Below, piece after piece: positions 50,664 through 58,413 of a stretch of 63,718 nt of DNA (its first letter is position 1; each line of letters opens with the position of its first letter). The translations under genes were made by a program, and so were the position numbers. The stretch is from NCBI GenBank assembly GCA_016927315.1, contig JAFGMV010000006.1, positions 1 through 63,718 on the forward strand. The letters run 5' to 3'. A model generated the notes under the pieces. The model saw nothing but the letters and a program-made list of their open reading frames with translations, did no database searches and was not told where the DNA came from. The stretch is from Anaerolineales bacterium (GTDB taxonomy: Bacteria; Chloroflexota; Anaerolineae; Anaerolineales; Villigracilaceae).

Positions 50664-51455
50664 ATGGACTTGGGTTTGAGCAATAAATCCGCCCTGGTCA
50701 CCGGGGCTTCCCGCGGACTAGGGTACGCCACCGCCCTGGCGCTGGCCCGGGAAGGCTGCCGGGTGGCAATCAACAGCCGGGATGAAAAAGCGATTACATC
50801 CGCCGCCGAAAAGATCACCGGAGAAACCGGCAGCCAGGTGATCGGACTGGCCGGCGAACTTGGCGACCCGCAGACACCCGCCTCGCTGGTCGAAGCCGTC
50901 TCCAGAGACTTCCAGGGCCTGGATATCCTGATTACCAATGCCGGCGGCCCACCTGCCGGGGCGTTCGAACAAATAGGAGATGAGCAGTGGCAGCAGGCCG
51001 TCGACCTGTCGCTGATGAGCCATGTTCGCCTGATCAGGGCAGCGCTGCCCTGGCTGCGCAAATCCGATGCACCCAGCGTGCTGACCATCACCTCGATCTC
51101 TGTCAAGCAGCCGATTGTCAACCTGGTGCTGTCGAACAGCGTACGCGCCGCCACGATCGGACTGACCAAGACCCTGGCCCTGGAACTGGGCGGAGAAGGG
51201 ATCCGCTTTAACTCGATCCTGCCCGGCTGGACCGAGACGGAACGCGTCACCCAGTTGATGACGGCCCGCGCCGAAGCCAACAGCGCCACCATCGAAGACG
51301 AATTCAAAAAACAGGCCGCCGAGAGTCCCTTTGGCCGCATGGCCAGACCGGAAGAGTTCGCCCGGGCGGCCGTCTTCCTGGCCTCTCCTGCTGCCTCTTA
51401 CATTACCGGCATCATGCTGAGCGTTGACGGCGGGATGTATAAAGGAATCTTGTAA
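50664..51455 (+). CDS. Divergent short-chain dehydrogenase with altered active site
   Basis: A 263-residue SDR with TGASRGLGYATALALA, NAGGPPAG, and the C-terminal RMARPEEFARAAVFLASPAA, SYITGIMLSVDGG of FabG-like enzymes. The catalytic YxxxK segment is replaced: the equivalent region reads LSNSVRAATIGLTK, leaving Ser and Arg where Tyr and Lys should be. Known subgroups with this change exist as I recall, function unclear. AAGGAG lies eight bases before the ATG. Confidence 0.88.
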   Translation: MDLGLSNKSALVTGASRGLGYATALALAREGCRVAINSRDEKAITSAAEKITGETGSQVIGLAGELGDPQTPASLVEAVSRDFQGLDILITNAGGPPAGAFEQIGDEQWQQAVDLSLMSHVRLIRAALPWLRKSDAPSVLTITSISVKQPIVNLVLSNSVRAATIGLTKTLALELGGEGIRFNSILPGWTETERVTQLMTARAEANSATIEDEFKKQAAESPFGRMARPEEFARAAVFLASPAASYITGIMLSVDGGMYKGIL

Positions 51456-51526
51456 TTCCGGACCTTCCCTGGCGCTAACTCCCCGCCAGCTGATATACGA
51501 TCACCCTACGAAAAGTCCGTCCCCGG

Positions 51527-51554
51527 TTGATCCACCTGTGTACTATCGTATAAT
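51527..51554 (+). promoter_or_regulatory. Candidate promoter upstream of murJ
   Basis: -35 TTGATC (51527-51532), 16-bp spacer, perfect -10 TATAAT (51549-51554). It gives a leader of about 215 nt before the murJ-like ATG; the rest of the 320-base gap holds no recognisable gene. Confidence 0.55.
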
Positions 51555-51775
51555 GCAAGCCAGAGACTTAACCATGTGGTCTCAGAACGATTGCATCAGG
51601 ACAATCAACCTGAAGAAAACCTTGTGCTCTTTGTGTCTTTTGTGGTTGCGTTCTCTTCTTTCGACAGTTAGGCAATCACCTCAAACCGCTCAGGACTTCG
51701 AATTCCCGGCGTTCCGGTGTACAATCGGGGCCTGTCCATCTTAGGATTGTAGATTGTTGGATCCCCCAGGCTGAC

Positions 51776-53317
51776 ATGAAAAAACTCTCCCATCTGACCC
51801 GCTCGTCCCTGATCCTGATCATCTTCTTCGGTCTGGATAAGGTGGTTGCCTTCCTGCGCTCGATCATCATCGCCCGCCAGTTCAGCCTGTCATTCGAACT
51901 GGACGCCTTCAACATCGCCAACAACCTGCCCGACCTGCTCTTCGCCCTGATCTCGGGCGGCGCCATGACCATGGCGCTCATCCCGGTCTTGAGTGAAGTG
52001 CTGACCCTGAAAGGTCGTCCGGCTGCCTGGCGGGTTTTCTCGAGCATCGCCAACCTGACCTTCCTGATCACCGGCGGGCTGGCCATCGTTATTACAGTCT
52101 TTGCCAATGAATTCGTGGCAGCCGAAATGGGGATCGCACCCGGGTTTGGACCCCAGCAGCAGACCCTGATCGCCGACCTGATGCGCCTGAACCTGATCGC
52201 AACCATGATCTTCTCGATCAGTGGTCTGGTGATGGGCGGACTGCAAGCCAACCAGCACTTCCTGCTGCCGGCCATGGCCCCCCTGCTTTACAACCTCGGC
52301 CAGATCACCGGGGCGCTGGTGCTCTCCCCCGCAGAACCCTACACGTTCGGCCCGGTCACCCTGCCGGCCCTTGGGCTGGGCGTCCACGGGTTGGTCTACG
52401 GCGTCATCCTGGGCGCCCTGCTGCACCTTGCCATCCAGGTCCCCGGCCTGATCAAATATGAATTCCGCTGGACGCCCCGCATCGAACTGGACCAGGGCAT
52501 GATCGAGGCCGTCAAACTGATCGTCCCGCGTGTGTTCACCATGCTCTTTATCCAGTTCATGTTCATCGCCCGGGATAACTTCGCCTCCCGCCTGGACCAG
52601 ATCGGGGCGGCTTCTTCCCTGACTTACGGCTGGATGATCGTCATGGTGCCGGAGACGCTGCTGGCGACCGCCATCGCCACGGTCATGCTGCCGACCCTGT
52701 CCAAATATGCCGCCCAAAAAGATTGGTCCAGGTTCAAACAAACCCTCGATAAAGCCCTGCAAATCTTCGTCGCCCTGCTGCTGCCCATTGGTGCAATCAT
52801 AGCCGCCGGCTTGAAGCCGCTGGTGCAAGCCGCCTTCGGATTCGACGCAGCAGGAACCAACCTGCTGACCTTGACCACGCGGGTCTATATGCTCACCCTG
52901 GCCGGCTATGCGGTTCAGGAACTGATGGCCCGGGCGTTCTATGCCCGCAAGAAGGCGCTCGTCCCCCTGGCGACCGTCGTGCTGCGGATCTTCCTGTATA
53001 TTGGAATCGGTCTGACAATCCTGAAGGTTTTCCCCCATCCCGGCGCCCCGGTCATTGCCGCCCTGGAACTGGCCATCACCGTCGAAGCAGTCATCATGCT
53101 TATCTGGCTGAACAAACAACTGCCCGAAAAGATATCCGGCTGGAACTCACTCATGCGAGGCCTGGCCGCCGCACTGGCAGCCGGTGTGGTTACCTTCCTG
53201 GTCGCAACTTACCTGCCCGGCGGCGCGGTGACCACAGCCCTGGCTGGTATGCTTGCCGGAATGGGGATCGCTCTGCCCTTTGCCTGGAAAGAGATCAGGC
53301 TGCTGTTCGACCTCTAA
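51776..53317 (+). CDS. murJ: MurJ/MviN-type lipid II flippase-like protein
   Basis: A 513-residue membrane protein with about 14 helices. KVVAFLRSIIIARQFSLSFELDAF and ANNLPDLLFALISGGAM match the MurJ N-terminus. It would flip peptidoglycan lipid II, or a related undecaprenyl-linked glycan, across the membrane. Many Chloroflexota-like genomes carry several MviN paralogues, so the exact substrate is open. Confidence 0.88.
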   Translation: MKKLSHLTRSSLILIIFFGLDKVVAFLRSIIIARQFSLSFELDAFNIANNLPDLLFALISGGAMTMALIPVLSEVLTLKGRPAAWRVFSSIANLTFLITGGLAIVITVFANEFVAAEMGIAPGFGPQQQTLIADLMRLNLIATMIFSISGLVMGGLQANQHFLLPAMAPLLYNLGQITGALVLSPAEPYTFGPVTLPALGLGVHGLVYGVILGALLHLAIQVPGLIKYEFRWTPRIELDQGMIEAVKLIVPRVFTMLFIQFMFIARDNFASRLDQIGAASSLTYGWMIVMVPETLLATAIATVMLPTLSKYAAQKDWSRFKQTLDKALQIFVALLLPIGAIIAAGLKPLVQAAFGFDAAGTNLLTLTTRVYMLTLAGYAVQELMARAFYARKKALVPLATVVLRIFLYIGIGLTILKVFPHPGAPVIAALELAITVEAVIMLIWLNKQLPEKISGWNSLMRGLAAALAAGVVTFLVATYLPGGAVTTALAGMLAGMGIALPFAWKEIRLLFDL

Positions 53318-53369
53318 ATTCACACAATGCCCGCACCCGACTTGATCACTCCGATCGCTGACAGTGCGG

Positions 53370-53375
53370 TATAAT
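53370..53375 (+). promoter_or_regulatory. -10 box predicting a leaderless transcript
   Basis: TATAAT overlaps the first candidate ATG (53374) and ends seven bases before the second ATG (53383), so transcription should begin at that second ATG. Confidence 0.5.
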
Positions 53376-53382
53376 GAGCGCC

Positions 53383-54384
53383 ATGTCTGAAATTAACACC
53401 AGTTCCACTCAACCAATTCCAACAAAAAAACGCCGTTGGCCTGCCATCCTGATCGGCGTGTTGAGTTTTTTCCTGATCATCGGTTTCGGCGGCTTCGGCG
53501 GCTACCAGAGCGGTATCAGTGACCGCCTGGCTGCCCAACAGTCCCAGCAAACCCAAGATCTGGCTGACCAATATGCCCGGGCCCTGGTAGATATCCAATC
53601 CGGCAATTATGAACAAGCCAGGCAGCGCCTGGAATACATCATCAAATATGATGCCGCTTTCCCGGGTGCGGTCGAAAAACTAGCCGAGACCATGGTATTG
53701 ATGACTATCCCAACCGCCACCAACACTCCCACCCTGACCCCAACCCCAGACATACGCGGCGTCGATGCGCTCTACAGCAGCGCCAAACAGTTCATCGCAG
53801 CCCAGGATTGGCCCAGTGCGCTGACCACCCTGGATCAGGTGCGGATCGAGGACCCCACCTACAAAACCGCAGAAGTGGACGGCATGTACTATTTTTCCCT
53901 ACGCAACCATGGCGTCAACCTGATCAACCAGGGAAACCTGGAAGGCGGTATCTACCACCTCTCGCTGGCTGAGCGCTTCGCCCCCCTGGATTCGGCTTCC
54001 AACGGCATGCGGGAAGGCGCCCGCATGTACTTGGTCGGCTCCAGCTTCTGGGAACTCGATTGGAGCGAGGTTGTAGCCTACTTCTCTCAGGTTGGGGTGG
54101 GCTGGCCTGGAATGTGGGACGGCACCATGACCGCCAGTGAACGGTACCGCATCGGCTCAATGCGCTATGGCGACGAACTCTTCGAACAAAAAGAATACTG
54201 TGCAGCGTACAACCAGTATGGGAACGCCATGGCATACGGTAACCTGGACGCGCAGTCTGCCAAGAATGCCCAAGAAGCCTACCTGATCTGCTACCCACCC
54301 ACAGCAACCCCTGAACCTATCCTCACTGAAGCTCCCACCGAGGAGCCGCCCACAGAAGCACCTCCAACAGAAGTCACTCCCTAA
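53383..54384 (+). CDS. Membrane-anchored TPR-like protein
   Basis: A 333-residue protein. A basic N-terminus (TKKRRW) and one helix (~19-42) anchor it. Helical repeats follow (YARALVDIQSGNYEQARQRL, AEDW/AQDWPSALTTLDQV, EQKEYCAAYNQYGNAM) separated by a TPTLTPTP linker, and it ends in an Ala/Pro/Thr/Glu-rich tail. It probably scaffolds protein contacts outside the membrane. I take ATG 53383 because the -10 box overlaps the ATG at 53374. No enzyme function is evident. Next gene is six bases away. Confidence 0.75.
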   Translation: MSEINTSSTQPIPTKKRRWPAILIGVLSFFLIIGFGGFGGYQSGISDRLAAQQSQQTQDLADQYARALVDIQSGNYEQARQRLEYIIKYDAAFPGAVEKLAETMVLMTIPTATNTPTLTPTPDIRGVDALYSSAKQFIAAQDWPSALTTLDQVRIEDPTYKTAEVDGMYYFSLRNHGVNLINQGNLEGGIYHLSLAERFAPLDSASNGMREGARMYLVGSSFWELDWSEVVAYFSQVGVGWPGMWDGTMTASERYRIGSMRYGDELFEQKEYCAAYNQYGNAMAYGNLDAQSAKNAQEAYLICYPPTATPEPILTEAPTEEPPTEAPPTEVTP

Positions 54385-54390
54385 AGTATT

Positions 54391-54894
54391 ATGCCCTTCT
54401 GGGTACTATCCCTGATCTTCTGGCTGCACATGCTGGCGACCGTTACCTGGATCGGCAGCCTGGCGGCCACTTCCTTTTTAATACTCCCTGCAGCCAAGAA
54501 AACCCTCAAGCCCGCTGACCAGCTGGCCTTTCTGTCTGCCCTGCAACGGCGCCTGGAACCCATCGCCTGGTTCTGTCTGGCTCTGCTGCTGGTGACCGGC
54601 ATGTTCCAGCTGAGCGTCAACCCGCATTATGACGGGTTCCTGTCGACCAGCAGCCAGTGGTCGCTGGCCATCCTGGGCAAGCACCTGCTGGTAATGGGGA
54701 TGGTCATCGTCAGCGCTGTGCAGACCTGGGAAATCCTGCCTGCTATCCGGCAAACTCTCTTACGGCTCGAAAAGGGACAGGGAGATGAAGAAGGATTCGA
54801 GTCACTGCGCAAAAAGGAAACTCGTCTGCTGCGCCTGAATTTCATCCTGGGGGTATTAATCCTGGCAGCGACCGCTCTGGCCAGAGCTTCTTAA
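54391..54894 (+). CDS. CopD-like four-helix membrane protein
   Basis: A 167-residue protein with four helices. LIFWLHMLATVTWIGSLAAT and LGKHLLVMGMV resemble CopD-family membrane domains, with His in helices 1 and 3 (LHML, GKHLL) that could bind heme or copper. Role not certain. It lies six bases after the TPR-like gene and is probably co-transcribed. Confidence 0.7.
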   Translation: MPFWVLSLIFWLHMLATVTWIGSLAATSFLILPAAKKTLKPADQLAFLSALQRRLEPIAWFCLALLLVTGMFQLSVNPHYDGFLSTSSQWSLAILGKHLLVMGMVIVSAVQTWEILPAIRQTLLRLEKGQGDEEGFESLRKKETRLLRLNFILGVLILAATALARAS

Positions 54895-55186
54895 CCGGCC
54901 AACCTTCCATTACCCAGGGAACTCCGGCCGCAGATCGGTGATTGGTCTCGAAAAGATCGGCCATCCCTGGTGAATATCCCGGCCATGGGTACAGGATACA
55001 TAAGCCGTCTGCCGGCCACATAAGCCACAAGATCGGTCCCGATCAGCCAGCAACCTGGATATAATCTGCGGCACATATTGTCCATTTTCAACCTTGGAAT
55101 TGTCGTTGCGAATGCCTTACCGTTTTTGATTTTCGCACCGAGGTGTCCGCCCAGGCATCATTCCCCCCCCATTTTTTGAACCAGAT

Positions 55187-55242
55187 TCACATGGAAGCAG
55201 CGGGACCTGCCGAACGGCAGGTCCCTCGCCTTGCTCATGTGA
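55187..55242. other. Nested stem-loop of unknown role
   Basis: Inner stem GGGACCTGCC (55202-55211) with GGCAGGTCCC (55216-55225), loop GAAC. Outer stem TCACATG (55187-55193) with CATGTGA (55236-55242). The intermediate bases pair partly (AGCA with TGCT). No T tract follows directly, so it is not a plain terminator, though it could end the CopD-like transcript. Confidence 0.55.
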
Positions 55243-55345
55243 GGAGCATTTTAGTTCGGAGACTGGTTGACGTCTTACCGCTCCGCAGGCGACAATCATA
55301 AGTATAACCATAAAAAGCTATCAAAAGCTATCAGGTTTTTGGAAT

Positions 55346-55376
55346 CGCAGCCTTTCGAAAGGACTTACAGGCTGCG
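55346..55376. other. Inverted repeat upstream of comM
   Basis: CGCAGCCT (55346-55353) and AGGCTGCG (55369-55376) enclose the palindrome CCTTTCGAAAGG. May be an operator or RNA hairpin; it ends about 75 bases before the comM promoter. Confidence 0.4.
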
Positions 55377-55449
55377 GTTCTGGCCCACGTTTGGTAAGAT
55401 CCACTCACCAGGAATCCTGTCAACAAAGCCCTGAAATACCGCAAGGCAT

Positions 55450-55478
55450 TTGACATTTGTCCAAACATGTTCTACACT
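55450..55478 (+). promoter_or_regulatory. Promoter of comM, leaderless type
   Basis: Perfect -35 TTGACA (55450-55455), 17-bp spacer, -10 TACACT (55473-55478). The ATG at 55485 begins seven bases after the -10, at the expected transcription start. Confidence 0.7.
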
Positions 55479-55484
55479 TCTCTC

Positions 55485-57020
55485 ATGCTTGCACGCGTAT
55501 ATTCCTGTGCCGTTGTCGGCCTGGACGGGGTCATCGTAGAAGTGGAAGTCGACTACGGCCAGGGGCTGCCGGGCGTGACCATCGTCGGTCTGCCTGATGC
55601 GGCTGTCCAGGAAAGCCGCGAGCGCGTGCAAGCCGCCGTGCGCAACTCCGGATTGCAGTTCCCCCGCCGTCGTGTGGTCGTCAACCTGGCACCGGCCTCG
55701 GTACGCAAGGAGGGACCAGCCTACGACCTGCCGATCGCACTGGGAACGATCCTGCTGGCAGGTTTCCTGCCCCGCGGGATCGCCGAGAATGCCCTGGTCG
55801 TCGGCGAACTCTCCCTGGACGGTGCGGTCCGTCATGTGCGCGGCGTACTGCCAATCGCGGCCACAGCCCGCGATCAGGGGTACCGACAGGTGATCGTCCC
55901 GGCTGCAGACGCGGCCGAAGCGGCCCTGATCCCCGACCTTGAAGTCATCCCGGTGGAAAACCTGTCCGATCTCTACCAGCACCTGACCGGCGCCAGCCCG
56001 ATCAGCCCCTACCAGCCCGACGGGGAATATTCGACGCCGCTGCAAATCGCCACGGACTTCGCCGAGATCAAAGGCCAGGAACACGTCAAGCGCGCCCTGG
56101 AAGTGGCCGCCGCCGGGGGGCACAACGTTTTGATGGTGGGCAGCCCAGGGTCGGGCAAAACCCTGCTGGCACGCGCCCTGCCGGGGATCCTGCCCGAGAT
56201 GAGTTTCGAAGAATCCCTGGCTGTGACGAAAATATATTCCGTGGCCGACCAACTGCCTCCGGAAACGCCGCTCCTGCAGCACCGCCCGTTCCGCTCTCCC
56301 CACCACACCATCAGCCATGCCGGGCTGGTTGGCGGCGGGAACATTCCCGGCCCGGGGGAAATCTCACTGGCCCACCGCGGCATCCTCTTCCTGGACGAAT
56401 TCCCCGAGTTCGGATCACGCGTCCTGGAAGTCTTGCGCCAGCCGATGGAAGACAAGGTGGTTACCATCAGCCGCGCCCAGGGCGCCTTCACCTTCGATGC
56501 TAACTTCCAGCTGATCGCAGCGATGAATCCCTGCCCGTGCGGCTGGCACGGGGACTCGCAGAAGCCCTGCACCTGTGCCCACTCGGTGGTCACCAAGTAC
56601 CAGAAGCGTATTTCGGGACCGCTGCTAGACCGGATCGACATCCACATCGAGGTACCGCGCGTGGACTATGAGAAACTCTCCAGCAGCCGGCTGGGAGAGA
56701 CCTCAACCGAGGTACGCATCAGGGTCGAAGACGCCCGGCGCAGACAGAGCGAACGCTTTTCACACAACGAGGAAAAGGAAGAAGGCATTACCTGCAACGC
56801 CGATATGCACATTGCCGAGATTCGGAAATACTGCCAGCTGGACGAGACCGGGAACAATCTGGTGAAATCTGCCATGAGCCAGCTGCAGCTTTCGGCGCGT
56901 GCCTACCACCGGGTGCTCAAACTGGCCCGGACGATTGCAGACCTGGCCGGGAGCGAGCAGATCCAGCCGCCGCACCTGGCAGAGGCGTTGCAGTATCGTC
57001 CGAAGATTATGATGGGGTAA
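55485..57020 (+). CDS. comM: YifB/ComM-family Mg-chelatase-like AAA+ ATPase
   Basis: A 511-residue protein. Residues 1-165 form the Lon-protease-S5-like fold (LARVYSCAVVGLDGVIVEVE), then Walker A VGSPGSGKTLLARALPGILP (~210-230), Walker B GILFLDEFPEF, and a C-terminal helical lid. In naturally competent bacteria ComM is a hexameric helicase promoting branch migration during recombination; broad conservation suggests a general recombination role. ATG 55485 is chosen because family proteins start MLARVYS and the promoter excludes ATG 55467. Confidence 0.94.
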   Translation: MLARVYSCAVVGLDGVIVEVEVDYGQGLPGVTIVGLPDAAVQESRERVQAAVRNSGLQFPRRRVVVNLAPASVRKEGPAYDLPIALGTILLAGFLPRGIAENALVVGELSLDGAVRHVRGVLPIAATARDQGYRQVIVPAADAAEAALIPDLEVIPVENLSDLYQHLTGASPISPYQPDGEYSTPLQIATDFAEIKGQEHVKRALEVAAAGGHNVLMVGSPGSGKTLLARALPGILPEMSFEESLAVTKIYSVADQLPPETPLLQHRPFRSPHHTISHAGLVGGGNIPGPGEISLAHRGILFLDEFPEFGSRVLEVLRQPMEDKVVTISRAQGAFTFDANFQLIAAMNPCPCGWHGDSQKPCTCAHSVVTKYQKRISGPLLDRIDIHIEVPRVDYEKLSSSRLGETSTEVRIRVEDARRRQSERFSHNEEKEEGITCNADMHIAEIRKYCQLDETGNNLVKSAMSQLQLSARAYHRVLKLARTIADLAGSEQIQPPHLAEALQYRPKIMMG

Positions 57021-57158
57021 GTAATTCTGGTCGTGGCGAAAAAATGACGGTTACATCAGATATCTCAACAGCCTGGATAGAGATTGTAATGGGTTGACAG
57101 GCGCTGAGCAACAAGACAATAGGATGTTCAGGATCGCGATGAGCTTCCTGGTGCGCAT
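57021..57158 (-). pseudogene. 5' end of a second sugar-binding lipoprotein gene
   Basis: Perfect AAGGAGG precedes ATG 57158 on the minus strand. RTRKLIAILNILL is followed, after a one-base frame change, by LLLSACQ, a lipobox. The frame dissolves after about 40 codons and reaches the end of comM. It is the remnant of a lipoprotein gene that followed the pseudogene at 57218-58253. Confidence 0.55.
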
Positions 57159-57217
57159 GATTACCTCCTTGATTTTGTGCTGCACTCCCGAAACAATTTC
57201 TTTCGAACAAACGAATC

Positions 57218-58253
57218 TTATGGACAACTGCTCTTCCCGTTGGGTACAAATGCGGCGTACTTGCAGGCATTCTCGGGAGTGATCAGAACCATGTCAATGA
57301 ACTGTTTTTCAGGCATGTCCGTCGAACCGGTACGAAGATAACGGTCAGCCTGAATGGCGGCTTGGGTGACCATTTCAAAGACTGGCAGCATCATGGTTGC
57401 ATCGATTTCACTTTCCATGATGGATTCAATCACATCATAAGAACCGTCCATGCCGACCACGATCACGTCTATGCGGCCTGTGGCCAGCAGTACGGCTTGA
57501 GCGCCTGCCGCCATCGAATCGTTTCCGGCGATTATGCCGTTAACTTCAGGATACATTATAAGCAGTGTTTCACACTGTATCATAAGGCTCAATAGCAGAC
57601 CAATTAGCTGTTTGTTGCGCAATCAATTCCAAATCCGGTATTTTATCGAGTACGCTGTGGAAACCATCAGAGCGGGGTTGGGCCAAGAGGTCGGTGTCCC
57701 TGCTGGTCAACTCAATGTATTTGCCTTGCTTGCCCATTAGATCGGCAAAATATTCTGCCACGAGAGTAACGCCCATATCATTGTCGGCAATAATTTGGGA
57801 GACTGCTACACCTTCCTGGTTGATCTGGCGGTCGATCAGGAAGCCAGGGATGCCTGCCTCTTTCGCTCTCTGGATGGCGAAAACACTGGCACCTGCACCG
57901 GCAGGATTGAGGATGATGGCAACCGCCTTCTGGGTGATACAATGGTCAATCAGGTCACTCTCCTTGTTGGGATCATCATCATAGACAAGCTTCAGGGAAG
58001 AATAGCCAAGCTCTTCCACCTTCCGGGCAGTGATCTCCTGTTGGACGCGGAAGTAAGGATTTTCCACACCAGGCACGATGATGCATAGCAGGTTGCCAGC
58101 AGCCGTCTGGGTGGCTACTTCAGCAGGAGGTTCGCTGGGTACTGCGGTTCGCTCAGGTTTTTCAGTTACCTGGCGAGTAGGAAAAGTGGGTTAACAGGCG
58201 CTGATCAGCAATCCCAACAGAATGCCGATCAGCGCAATAAGCTTCTTATGCAT
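57218..58253 (-). pseudogene. Sugar ABC binding lipoprotein gene with nonsense and frameshift mutations
   Basis: ATG 58253 has AAGGAG upstream and encodes HKKLIALIGILLGLLISAC, a lipoprotein signal. The very next codon is TAA (58191-58193), after which the same frame continues into a ribose/galactose-type periplasmic binding protein (PGVENPYFRVQQEITARKVE, FLIDRQINQEGVAVSQIIAD). Near 57585 a frameshift moves to the frame holding YPEVNGIIAGNDSMAAGAQA. Two lesions make a functional product very unlikely. No permease or ATPase of such a system is nearby. Confidence 0.8.
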
Positions 58254-58413
58254 TGTCTTCTCCTTGATTAAGGACATCTTCCTGACAGATACAGTGCCCA
58301 GCTATGGGTATGGAAAGCAAACTCTGTTATTCGTGAAAATGCACGGTAGTGAAACCACCAATAAAAGGTGTTGAGCGGCTTCTATTTATTTTTGTTATCG
58401 GAGTGGGGAAAGC

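Larger units (their letters stand above)
54895..55449. other. Long intergenic region rich in inverted repeats
   Basis: About 550 bases with no credible gene. Besides the two structures listed separately it has a run of eight C (55163-55170) and a direct repeat AAAAGCTATC twice (near 55315-55335). Confidence 0.5.

Noticed and set aside
51890-53119. 409-residue minus-strand frame
   Set aside because: It is the antisense of the MurJ-like gene, rich in Asp/Gln/Gly as expected from complementing hydrophobic codons.
55346-55376. tRNA gene
   Set aside because: There are paired arms but no acceptor stem, no GTTCRA T-loop and no CCA; no tRNA was found elsewhere in the window either.
55365-56318. 317-residue minus-strand frame
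   Set aside because: Antisense to comM and its promoter, with no start site or family.
58191-58193. Recoded stop codon or pyrrolysine/selenocysteine-like readthrough in the binding-protein gene
   Set aside because: The codon is TAA, which is not used for those, and a further frameshift downstream shows simple decay.
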